DNA of 64,000 nucleotides, taken from Arenimonas maotaiensis. Lineage in GTDB: Bacteria > Pseudomonadota > Gammaproteobacteria > Xanthomonadales > Xanthomonadaceae. The notes under the pieces are model-generated. The model was given only the letters and a program-made list of their open reading frames with translations. It did not search any database and was not told the DNA's origin. The stretch lies in contig NZ_BMFO01000001.1 in the NCBI RefSeq assembly GCF_014638745.1, forward strand, positions 534,591 to 598,590, in the 5' to 3' direction. A program made the position numbers and the translations under genes. Positions 53,827-61,301 of the stretch are shown piece by piece; positions within the stretch are counted from its first letter, which is position 1; each line of letters opens with the position of its first letter.

Positions 53827-55197
53827 ATGAAACCCGGCGTGCGACTGACCCAACGCCAGGGCACCCGGCTGACGCCGCAGCTGCAGTTGGCGATGCGCCT
53901 GCTGCAGTGCGGACGGACCGAACTCGAACACCTGATCGAAGACGCGCTGGCCGCCAATCCGGTACTGGAACGCGTCGCGGACGACGGCCCGGCGCACACC
54001 GGCGACGAGCCGCTCGATCATGGCCCCGGGCACGCCGAAAACGGCGAACCTCCGCTTCCTGCCGAGACCGGCGCCGCGGCCGGCGACGAGCCGGACTGGC
54101 ACGGCATCGCCGAACCGGTGTCGCTGCAATCGCATCTCAATGCGCAGTTGCGCCTGAGTCCGCTCGGACCGCGCGACCGCGCCATCGGCGAAGCCCTGAT
54201 CGACGGCCTGGACGCCGACGGCTACTGCACCGCCGGTTTCGACGACATCCGCGCCGCCTGCGCACTGCAGCCGGCGCCGGACGATGCCGAGATCGAAACG
54301 GTACGCCATCTGATCCAGCGCTTCGACCCCTTGGCGGTGGCCTCGCGCACGCTGTCGGAATGCCTGCTGCTGCAGCTGCACGGCATCGACGCCGAACCGG
54401 CGGTGCTGGCGGCCGCGCGTCGCATCGCGGACGCGCATCTGGACGTGCTGGCGCGCCAGGGCGTGTTGGGCGCGGCCAAGGCCCTGGGCCTGGCGCCGGA
54501 TCTGGCCGGCCGCGCGGTGGCCGTGCTGAAGACGCTCGATCCGCGGCCGGGCGCGGCACTGGCCGCGGCGCGCACCGAATACATCGAACCGGACCTGATC
54601 GCCGAACGCGACGGCACGCGTTGGCGCGTGCGCCTGCTCGACGGCCATCGGCCGCGGCTGCGGGTCAACGCCGGTTACGGCCGGCGCCTGCGCGCCGGCG
54701 CCGCCGAGCAGGCCGTCATCGGCCAATACCGGCAGGAGGCGCAGTGGCTGGTCGCCGCGCTGGCGCAGCGGCGCGACACCCTGCGCCGGGTCGCCGAAGC
54801 CGTCGTGCGCCGGCAGACCGGCTTCCTCGAACAGGGCCTGCGCGGCCTGCGCGCGATGCGCCTGCAGGACGTCGCCGGCGACCTCGGCCTGCACGAATCG
54901 ACCGTGTCGCGCGCCTGCAACGGCAAATACCTGGCCACGCCGCACGGCCTGTTCGAGCTCTCGGCCCTGTTCGCCTCGGGCGTGGCCGACGGCGGCGACG
55001 GACTGCAGGCGGCCGATGCCGTGCAGGCCCGCATCGCCGAACTGATCGGCGCCGAGGATCCGGCCAAACCGCTGTCGGACGCCGCCATCGCCCAGCGCCT
55101 GGCCGCCGAGGGCGTCTCGATCGCCCGCCGTACGGTCGCCAAATACCGCGACGCCCTGCGCATTCCGCCCGCTTCCGCGCGCCGCGAATCGGCGTAG
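53827..55197 (+). CDS. rpoN: RNA polymerase sigma-54 factor
   Basis: A 456-residue sigma-54. Region I is RLTQRQGTRLTPQLQLAMRL, which binds activators; region II is acidic (residues 45-95); the core-binding and HTH regions follow (LQDVAGDLGLHESTVSRACN); the RpoN box that reads the -24 element is ARRTVAKYRDALRIP near the C-terminus. It serves promoters for motility, nitrogen or exopolysaccharide genes elsewhere; no -24/-12 promoter was noticed in the polysaccharide locus here. Confidence 0.95.
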   Translation: MKPGVRLTQRQGTRLTPQLQLAMRLLQCGRTELEHLIEDALAANPVLERVADDGPAHTGDEPLDHGPGHAENGEPPLPAETGAAAGDEPDWHGIAEPVSLQSHLNAQLRLSPLGPRDRAIGEALIDGLDADGYCTAGFDDIRAACALQPAPDDAEIETVRHLIQRFDPLAVASRTLSECLLLQLHGIDAEPAVLAAARRIADAHLDVLARQGVLGAAKALGLAPDLAGRAVAVLKTLDPRPGAALAAARTEYIEPDLIAERDGTRWRVRLLDGHRPRLRVNAGYGRRLRAGAAEQAVIGQYRQEAQWLVAALAQRRDTLRRVAEAVVRRQTGFLEQGLRGLRAMRLQDVAGDLGLHESTVSRACNGKYLATPHGLFELSALFASGVADGGDGLQAADAVQARIAELIGAEDPAKPLSDAAIAQRLAAEGVSIARRTVAKYRDALRIPPASARRESA

Positions 55198-55273
55198 ACT
55201 GGAAGTGCGGCAAGCGTTTTTTTAACGCCGTCCGTGTTAGGTTGGAATCGAAACCCGCAGAAAGGAGGTCACC

Positions 55274-55600
55274 ATGCAATTGCACATCACCGGACACCAG
55301 GTCGAGGTCACGCCCGCCATCCGCAGCTACGCCGAGGAGAAGATGGCGCGCGTGAAGAAGCACTTCGACCATCACCTCGACATCAAGATGATCCTGTCCG
55401 TGGAGAAACTGCAGCAACGCGCCGAAGCCACCCTGCACACCGCCGGCAAGAACCACTTCGCCGACGCCACCGCCGCCGACCTGTACGCGGCCATCGACCT
55501 GCTCGCCGACAAGCTCGACCGCATGGCGGTCAAGCTCAAGGAGAAGATGAAGGACCACCACCGCGGCGAATCCGCCGCGAAGCAGGAGAAGTTCGGCTAA
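55274..55600 (+). CDS. hpf: Ribosome hibernation promoting factor (short HPF)
   Basis: A 108-residue protein with the beta-alpha-beta-beta-beta-alpha fold of HPF/YfiA: MQLHITGHQVEVTPAIRSYA, HLDIKMILSVEKLQQRAEAT, DLYAAIDLLADKLDRMAVKL. It binds the 30S decoding centre in stationary phase and promotes 100S dimers. A strong AAAGGAGG precedes ATG 55274. Normally ptsN follows; here hprK is next, 31 bases on. Confidence 0.94.
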   Translation: MQLHITGHQVEVTPAIRSYAEEKMARVKKHFDHHLDIKMILSVEKLQQRAEATLHTAGKNHFADATAADLYAAIDLLADKLDRMAVKLKEKMKDHHRGESAAKQEKFG

Positions 55601-55631
55601 AATCGGAGGTACCTCCCGCCGCCGGCCCGCC

Positions 55632-56585
55632 ATGAACACCAGCATCAGCGCACGCGAGCTGTTCAACCAACTGCAGACGAGCCTGAACCTGCGCTGGTTG
55701 GCGGGCCGTTCCGGCAAGGACATCCGCACCGACCGCAACGAGCTGACCTCGAAGCGCCCGTCGCTGGCGGGCTATCTCAACGTCATCCACCCCAACAAAG
55801 TGCAGGTGTTCGGGATGGCCGAACTGGCCTGGCTCGACCGCCTGGACGCGCGCCAACGCTGGGAAGCGATCGCGCTGATCATCGAGCACAAACCGCTGGC
55901 CCTGGTCATCAGCCAGGGCCAGGTCTGCCCGACCGACCTGCAGACCGCCTGCGAGGAAGCCGGCATCGCGCTCTGGGTCTCGGACCGGCGCGGCTTCGAA
56001 TGCCTGAACCTGCTGCAGCATTTCCTGTCCAACCGGCTGGCGCCGCAGACCTCGCTGCACGGCGTGTTCATGGAGATCTTCTCGTTCGGCGTGCTGATCA
56101 CCGGCGAGGCCGGCGCCGGCAAGAGCGAGCTGGCGCTGGAGCTGATCAGCCGCGGCCACCGGCTGGTGGCCGACGACCAGCCCGAATTCACCCAGATCAC
56201 CCCGAGCATCATCGAAGGCAGCTGCCCGGCCCTGCTGCAGGACATGCTCGAGGTCCGCGGCCTGGGCATCATGAACATCCGCCAGATGTTCGGCGACACC
56301 GCGGTGAAGACCAGCAAGTACCTGAAGATGGTGGTCAACCTGCTGCACTTCCGGCCCGAGCACAACGACGCCGCGTTCCGGCTGACCGGCACCGCCTCCA
56401 GCCAGCGCGTGCTCGACCTCGACATCCCGGTGTTCAACCTGCCGGTGGCGCCGGGGCGCAACCTGGCGGTGCTGACCGAAGTGGCGGTGCGCCTGCAGAT
56501 CCTGCGCCAACAGGGCAAGGACCCGGCCAACGACTTCATGGCGCGGCACCAGCAACTCCTCGATGACACCGACCTGAGCCCATGA
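55632..56585 (+). CDS. hprK: HPr kinase/phosphorylase
   Basis: A 317-residue bifunctional enzyme acting on Ser46 of HPr. The N-terminal domain occupies residues 1-130; the kinase domain has Walker A LITGEAGAGKSELALELISR and the signature LEVRGLGIMNIRQMFG (with the HPrK-specific GLGI). ATG 55632 is the start; the stop overlaps rapZ by four bases. ptsN, normally between hpf and hprK in this order, is missing. Confidence 0.94.
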   Translation: MNTSISARELFNQLQTSLNLRWLAGRSGKDIRTDRNELTSKRPSLAGYLNVIHPNKVQVFGMAELAWLDRLDARQRWEAIALIIEHKPLALVISQGQVCPTDLQTACEEAGIALWVSDRRGFECLNLLQHFLSNRLAPQTSLHGVFMEIFSFGVLITGEAGAGKSELALELISRGHRLVADDQPEFTQITPSIIEGSCPALLQDMLEVRGLGIMNIRQMFGDTAVKTSKYLKMVVNLLHFRPEHNDAAFRLTGTASSQRVLDLDIPVFNLPVAPGRNLAVLTEVAVRLQILRQQGKDPANDFMARHQQLLDDTDLSP

Positions 56586-57454
56586 ACGAAACCACCGCCA
56601 CCCTGATCATCGTCAGCGGCCTGTCCGGCTCCGGCAAGAGCGTGGCCCTGCGCACGCTGGAAGACCTCGGCTTCTACTGCATCGACAACCTGCCGGCCAA
56701 GCTGCTGCCCTCGACCGTGGCCGACATCGCCGCCGACATCGAACAGGGCGGCCGCATCGCGGTCAGCATCGACGTGCGCAACCTGAGCCACGACCTGAGC
56801 CGGATGGGCCAACTGCTGTCGGAAGTGAACGCCGCCGGCTACCAGACCCGCCTGGTGTTCTTCGACACCGAGGACGCGGTGCTGATCAAGCGCTTCTCCG
56901 ACACCCGCCGCAAGCATCCGCTGTCGCTGCGCGGACTGACGCTGTCGGACGCCATCGCCGAGGAGCGCAAGCAGCTGCGGCCGCTGGTGGCGCTGGCCGA
57001 CACCGTGATCGACAGCAGCGAGATGAACGTGCACCAGCTGCGCAAGCGCGTGATCGACGAGGTCCAGGACCACGCCGGCCAGGCGGTCTCGGTGCTCTTC
57101 GAATCCTTCGCCTACAAGAAGGGCGTGCCCAGCGACGCCGACTTCGTGTTCGACACCCGCTGCCTGCCGAACCCGCACTGGCTGCCGGCGCTGCGCCCGC
57201 TGTCGGGCAAGGACGCGCCGGTGCGCGCGTACTTCGAGGCCGACGAGACGGTGCGCGTGTATCTGGCGCAGGTCACCGCCTTCATCGACGCCTGGCTGCC
57301 GCGGTTCGAATCCGAGAGCCGCAGCTACCTGACCGTGGCCTTCGGCTGCACCGGCGGCCGTCACCGTTCGGTGTATCTGGCCGAGAGCCTGGCCCGGCAC
57401 TGCGCCGCGAGCGGCCGTGATAAGGTAATGGTCCATCACAGGGAATTGGAGTGA
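56582..57454 (+). CDS. rapZ: RNase adapter / nucleotide-binding protein RapZ
   Basis: A 290-residue protein. Walker A is IVSGLSGSGKSVALRTLEDL; further landmarks are CIDNLPAKLLP, DVRNLSHDL, FFDTEDAVLIKRFSDTRRKH, SFAYKKGVPSDADFVFDTRC and the C-terminal AFGCTGGRHRSVYLAE. In enterics it directs RNase E to the GlmZ RNA to set GlmS, and so amino-sugar supply; a similar link to UDP-HexNAc demand would suit this genome but is not shown. Confidence 0.94.
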   Translation: MNETTATLIIVSGLSGSGKSVALRTLEDLGFYCIDNLPAKLLPSTVADIAADIEQGGRIAVSIDVRNLSHDLSRMGQLLSEVNAAGYQTRLVFFDTEDAVLIKRFSDTRRKHPLSLRGLTLSDAIAEERKQLRPLVALADTVIDSSEMNVHQLRKRVIDEVQDHAGQAVSVLFESFAYKKGVPSDADFVFDTRCLPNPHWLPALRPLSGKDAPVRAYFEADETVRVYLAQVTAFIDAWLPRFESESRSYLTVAFGCTGGRHRSVYLAESLARHCAASGRDKVMVHHRELE

Positions 57455-57456
57455 GC

Positions 57457-57720
57457 ATGGCCGAGCGGACGCTCAAGGTAACGGCGGAAAACGGACTGCA
57501 TGCGCAGGCCTCGGCCAAGGTGGTGCAGACCCTGAGTCATTTCGGCTGCAACGTCAGCTTCAGCCTCGGCGGCCGCGAGGTCAACGCCAAGAGCATCATG
57601 GGCGTGATGCTGCTGGCCGCCGGCCCGGGCCGCGAGATCCTGGCGCGCGCCGACGGCGACGACGCCGAGCAGGCCTTGGACGCGCTGCAGCAGCTGTTCG
57701 AATCCCGCTTCGGGGACTGA
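57457..57720 (+). CDS. ptsH: HPr-like phosphocarrier with altered His loop
   Basis: An 87-residue HPr protein. ATG 57457 has GGAG five bases upstream; the GTG at 57451 overlaps the rapZ stop and is less likely. The catalytic loop reads NGLHAQASAKVV, so His is kept but the usual HARPA is HAQAS: Arg17 becomes Gln and Pro18 becomes Ala. The HprK target region NAKSIMGVMLLAA, including Ser46, is intact. Neither an EIIA-Man gene nor ptsI (Enzyme I) flanks it, although the conserved order in related genomes has both. It may act mainly as a Ser-phosphorylated regulator. Confidence 0.9.
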   Translation: MAERTLKVTAENGLHAQASAKVVQTLSHFGCNVSFSLGGREVNAKSIMGVMLLAAGPGREILARADGDDAEQALDALQQLFESRFGD

Positions 57721-57731
57721 GCGTCAACGGC

Positions 57732-57760
57732 TTTCCATCACCGGCGTTTGCGCCGATAAT
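57732..57760 (+). promoter_or_regulatory. Predicted mgtE promoter with leader hairpin
   Basis: TTTCCA (57732-57737) and GATAAT (57755-57760) are 17 bases apart. Downstream, CCCGG-TCA-CCGGG (57763-57775) can fold next to the GGGAGAG ribosome binding site and ATG 57784. The leader is too short for an M-box riboswitch. Confidence 0.5.
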
Positions 57761-57783
57761 AACCCGGTCACCGGGAGAGCCGC

Positions 57784-59151
57784 ATGGTTGAACACGTCCG
57801 TCACGCCAAAACGGCGCAGCAGCTGCGCCTGCTCTCCGACGCGCTGGATTCCGGCCGTCTGGGTCCGGTGCGGCGGCTGGTCAACATCCTGTCGCCGGCC
57901 GAGATCGGCAACCTGCTGGAATCGCTGCCGGCCGCCAAGCGCAACATCGTCTGGGGTCTGGTCGATCCGGAGGACGACGGCGAGGTGCTGGTGCACGTCG
58001 GCGAGGACGTGCGCGAAAGCCTGATCGCCGAAATGGACCAGGACGAGATCATCGCCGCGGTCGAGGACCTCGACCTGGACGACCTGGCCGACCTGATCGA
58101 CGACCTGCCCGACACCGTCATCGACGAAGTGCTGAAGTCGATGGACCGCGACCACCGCGAGCGCCTGGAGCAGGCGCTGTCCTATCCCGAGGACTCCGCC
58201 GGCCGACTGATGAACACCGACGTGGTGACCGTGCGCGCCGACGTCACCATCGACGTGGTGCTGCGCTACCTGCGCCTGCGCGGCGAACTGCCGGACCATA
58301 CCGACTACCTGTACGTGGTCTCGCGCCGCAACCAGTACATGGGCCGCATCTCGGTCAGCGACCTGCTGACCAAGGACCCGGCGACGCCGGTCAACGAGCT
58401 GATCGACGACGAGCAGCCCGGCATCCCGCTGGACACGCCCGACAACGAAGTGGCCACCCAGTTCTCCGACCACGACTGGATCTCGGCGCCGGTGGTCGAC
58501 GCCAACAACACCCTGCTCGGCCGCATCACCATCGACGACGTGGTCGACATCATCCGTGCCCAGGCCGAACACCAGGCGCTGAGCGCGGTCGGTCTGGACG
58601 AGGACGAGGACCTGTTCAGTCCGGTGCCGCGCGCCGCCAAGCGCCGGGCGCTCTGGCTCGGCATCAACTTGGCCACCGCCTTCCTGGCGTCCTGGGTCAT
58701 CGGCCGCTTCGAGGCCACGCTGCAGCAGATCGTGCCGCTGGCGATCCTGATGCCGATCGTGGCCAGCATGGGCGGCGTGGCCGCGACCCAGACCCTGACC
58801 CTGATGGTGCGCGGCATCGCGCTCGGCCAGGTCGGCGTCGGCAACCTGCGCGCGCTGTTCAACAAGGAAACCCTGGTCGGTCTGATCAACGGCGCGGCCT
58901 GGGCGGTGGTGGTCGGCGTCATCGCCGGCCTCTGGTTCGAGCCGCTGATCGGCGTGGTGATCGCGGCGGCGATGATGATCAACCTGGTGGTCGCCGCGCT
59001 CTCGGGCGTGGCCGTGCCGCTGCTGCTGAAGCGCATGGACATCGACCCGGCGCTGGCCGGCGGCGTGGTGGTGACCACGGTCACCGACGTGATGGGCTTC
59101 CTGGCCTTCCTCGGCCTGGGCAGCTGGATTCTGGTCGGAAACGCCGCCTGA
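57784..59151 (+). CDS. mgtE: Magnesium transporter MgtE
   Basis: A 455-residue Mg2+ channel. An N-terminal superhelical domain (residues 1-130, acidic DLDLDDLADLIDDLPDTVID) and two CBS domains (about 135-260; YPEDSAGRLMNTDVVTV, LGRITIDDVVDIIRA) sense cytosolic Mg2+. A plug helix leads to five membrane helices with the conserved pore region VPLAILMPIVASMGGVAATQ and GLINGAAWAVVVG. It stands where mgtE follows the PTS genes in Xanthomonadales, but directly after ptsH here. Confidence 0.94.
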   Translation: MVEHVRHAKTAQQLRLLSDALDSGRLGPVRRLVNILSPAEIGNLLESLPAAKRNIVWGLVDPEDDGEVLVHVGEDVRESLIAEMDQDEIIAAVEDLDLDDLADLIDDLPDTVIDEVLKSMDRDHRERLEQALSYPEDSAGRLMNTDVVTVRADVTIDVVLRYLRLRGELPDHTDYLYVVSRRNQYMGRISVSDLLTKDPATPVNELIDDEQPGIPLDTPDNEVATQFSDHDWISAPVVDANNTLLGRITIDDVVDIIRAQAEHQALSAVGLDEDEDLFSPVPRAAKRRALWLGINLATAFLASWVIGRFEATLQQIVPLAILMPIVASMGGVAATQTLTLMVRGIALGQVGVGNLRALFNKETLVGLINGAAWAVVVGVIAGLWFEPLIGVVIAAAMMINLVVAALSGVAVPLLLKRMDIDPALAGGVVVTTVTDVMGFLAFLGLGSWILVGNAA

Positions 59152-60332
59152 TGTCCGCCCCGCCGCGGCCGACGGCCCAAGGTCCGGTGGTGCTGGCCGC
59201 ATTCGCGGCCATCGCCGCGCTGGCTTTGGCCGCCGGCGATGCCGGCTCGCCGCGCATCGCCCTGCTCACCGTGGTCGGCGCCCTGCTCGGCATCGCGCTG
59301 TACCACGCCGCGTTCGGCTTCACCTCGGCGTTCCGGGTGCTGTTGGCCGACGGCCGCAGCGCCGGCTTCCGTGCGCAGCTGGTGATGCTCGGCGCCGCCT
59401 GCCTGCTGTTCTTCCCCGCGCTGGCCGCCGGCAGCCTGTTCGGCCAGCCGGTGAACGGCTTCGTCTCGCCGGCCGGGCTGTCGGTGGTGATCGGCGCCTT
59501 CCTGTTCGGCATCGGCATGCAGCTCGGCGGCGGCTGCGCCTCGGGCACCCTGTTCAGCGCCGGCGGCGGCAGCACGCGCATGCTGGTCACCCTGGCGTTC
59601 TTCATCGGCGGCTCGGTGCTCGGTGTGCTGCATCAGTCCTGGTGGAAGGCCTTGCCCGGCCTGGGCCCGGTATCGTTGATCGACCGCTTCGGCTGGCTGC
59701 CGGCGCTGTTGCTGAATCTGGCGGTGTTCGCGTTGGCCTATCTCGTTGCAGCGCGCATCGAACGCCGGCGCCACGGCGCGCTCGAATCCATCCGGCGTAT
59801 CGACGCCGGCGCGTTCCGGCAAGGTCCGTGGCCTCTGTTGGCCGGCGCGCTGGCGCTGGCGTTGCTGAATTTCGCCACCCTGTATCTGGCCGGCCGGCCG
59901 TGGGGCATCACCTCGGCCTTCGGCCTGTGGGGCGGCAAACTGCTGCAAGGCGTTGGCCTGCCGGTCTCGGATTGGGCGGGCTTCGAACAACCGGCAATGC
60001 GCGAGGCCTTGGCCGGCAGCCTGCTGACCGACATCACCTCGATGATGGACATCGGCCTGGTGTTCGGCGCCTTCCTGGCGGCCGGACTGGCCGGCAAATT
60101 CCGTCCCGAATGGCGCATCCCGCCGCGGCAGCTGCTGGCCTGCGCGCTCGGCGGCCTGTTGCTGGGCTACGGCGCGCGCATCGCCTACGGCTGCAACATC
60201 GGCGCGTTCTTCAGCGGCATCGCCTCCGGCAGCCTGCACGGCTGGCTGTGGATCGCCAGCGCCCTGCTCGGCAACGCCGCCGGCATCCGGCTGCGGCCCT
60301 GGTTCGCGCTGTCGGTGCCGAACCGCTGCTGA
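59151..60332 (+). CDS. YeeE/YedE-type thiosulfate/sulfur importer
   Basis: A 393-residue inner-membrane protein with about nine or ten helices arranged as an inverted repeat. The two conserved Cys motifs are GMQLGGGCASGTLFSAGGGS and RIAYGCNIGAFFSGIASGS, matching the thiosulfate-conducting cysteines in TsuA. ATG 59151 overlaps the mgtE stop by one base. A TusA-like partner is not present in the window. Confidence 0.88.
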   Translation: MSAPPRPTAQGPVVLAAFAAIAALALAAGDAGSPRIALLTVVGALLGIALYHAAFGFTSAFRVLLADGRSAGFRAQLVMLGAACLLFFPALAAGSLFGQPVNGFVSPAGLSVVIGAFLFGIGMQLGGGCASGTLFSAGGGSTRMLVTLAFFIGGSVLGVLHQSWWKALPGLGPVSLIDRFGWLPALLLNLAVFALAYLVAARIERRRHGALESIRRIDAGAFRQGPWPLLAGALALALLNFATLYLAGRPWGITSAFGLWGGKLLQGVGLPVSDWAGFEQPAMREALAGSLLTDITSMMDIGLVFGAFLAAGLAGKFRPEWRIPPRQLLACALGGLLLGYGARIAYGCNIGAFFSGIASGSLHGWLWIASALLGNAAGIRLRPWFALSVPNRC

Positions 60333-60338
60333 CGCCGC

Positions 60339-60602
60339 ATGCGCGCGCTCGCCATCGGGCTGTTGGCGCTGAACCTGTGCGCGCTCGCGCTCTATGCCTG
60401 GGACAAACACGCCGCACACCGCGGAACACGGCGCGTACCGGAAGCCCGCCTGCATCTGCTGGCCCTGCTCGGCGGTTGGCCGGGCGCTTGGCTGGGGCAA
60501 CGCCTGTTCCGGCACAAGACGCGCAAGGCCGCGTTCCAGCGCCGCTTCACGGCCTGCGTGGCGCTTAATCTGGCAATACTTGGATTTTGGCTGTGGCGCT
60601 GA
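60339..60602 (+). CDS. DUF1294 family small membrane protein
   Basis: An 87-residue protein with two hydrophobic helices (IGLLALNLCALALYAWDKH and FTACVALNLAILGFWLW). Between them is the DUF1294 signature RRVPEARLHLLALLGGWPGA followed by RHKTRKAAFQ. Function unknown. It follows the YeeE-like gene by six bases and converges on tsaB. Confidence 0.85.
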   Translation: MRALAIGLLALNLCALALYAWDKHAAHRGTRRVPEARLHLLALLGGWPGAWLGQRLFRHKTRKAAFQRRFTACVALNLAILGFWLWR

Positions 60603-60611
60603 GCGATGCCG

Positions 60612-61301
60612 CTAGGGCGTCGACTTGCCGCGTTCATCCAGCGTGAGCGCGACCTTGTCGCGCAAGTACGTCGGCTCGATGCGTTCCGGCGGCAGCGCCA
60701 AACCGGCGCGCAGGCCGTATTCGCCAAGTTGCAACAGCGCCTCGGGGTGCGGCAGCGCCTCGGCGTCGATGCGGCCCATGGCCGCGCTGAACGCCGCCGG
60801 CAGACGCGCGGCGTAAGCGCTGAAGCCCGAACCGGCGCCGATCCAGTCGCCGTCGGACGGCAACGCCAGAGCGTCCGGCGCCAGCAGCCGTTCCGGCGCC
60901 AACGCCACGGCGATGCCGTCGCGTTTTTGATAGAAGCCCGCGTAGCACTCGCCCATGCGCGCGTCCATCACCACCGCGATCGGACCGTCGTGGTCCTGCG
61001 CCTGCGCGATGGCGGCGAGCGTGGACACCGGCACCAGCGGAATGCCGAGCGCCAAGGCCATGCCCTGCGCCAGCGAGACGCCCAAGCGCACGCCGGTGAA
61101 CGCGCCCGGACCGACGCCGACGGCGACGGCCTGCAGTCCGGACTTGGCCACGCCGGCCTGCGCCAGCAGCTCGTCGCACCAAGGCAGCACGCAGTCGGTG
61201 TGCCGGCGCGGCGTCAGTTCGAAACGGCCGCGCCCAGCGCCGTCGGCGAGCAGACCGACCGCGCAGGCCTCGGTGCTGGTGTCGAAGGCGAGCAGGTTCA
61301 T
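60612..61301 (-). CDS. tsaB: tRNA t6A biosynthesis protein TsaB
   Basis: A 229-residue ASKHA-fold pseudo-enzyme that partners TsaD, TsaE and TsaC in threonylcarbamoylation of A37. The N-terminus MNLLAFDTSTEACAVGL and GVGPGAFTGVRLGVSLAQGM are typical; the rest is degenerate as expected. ATG 61301 overlaps the helicase stop by four bases. Confidence 0.93.
   Translation of the reverse strand: MNLLAFDTSTEACAVGLLADGAGRGRFELTPRRHTDCVLPWCDELLAQAGVAKSGLQAVAVGVGPGAFTGVRLGVSLAQGMALALGIPLVPVSTLAAIAQAQDHDGPIAVVMDARMGECYAGFYQKRDGIAVALAPERLLAPDALALPSDGDWIGAGSGFSAYAARLPAAFSAAMGRIDAEALPHPEALLQLGEYGLRAGLALPPERIEPTYLRDKVALTLDERGKSTP

Noticed and set aside
57724-60515. Two long minus-strand frames opposite mgtE and the YeeE-like gene
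   Set aside because: Antisense shadows; the plus-strand proteins carry complete family motifs and coupled starts.
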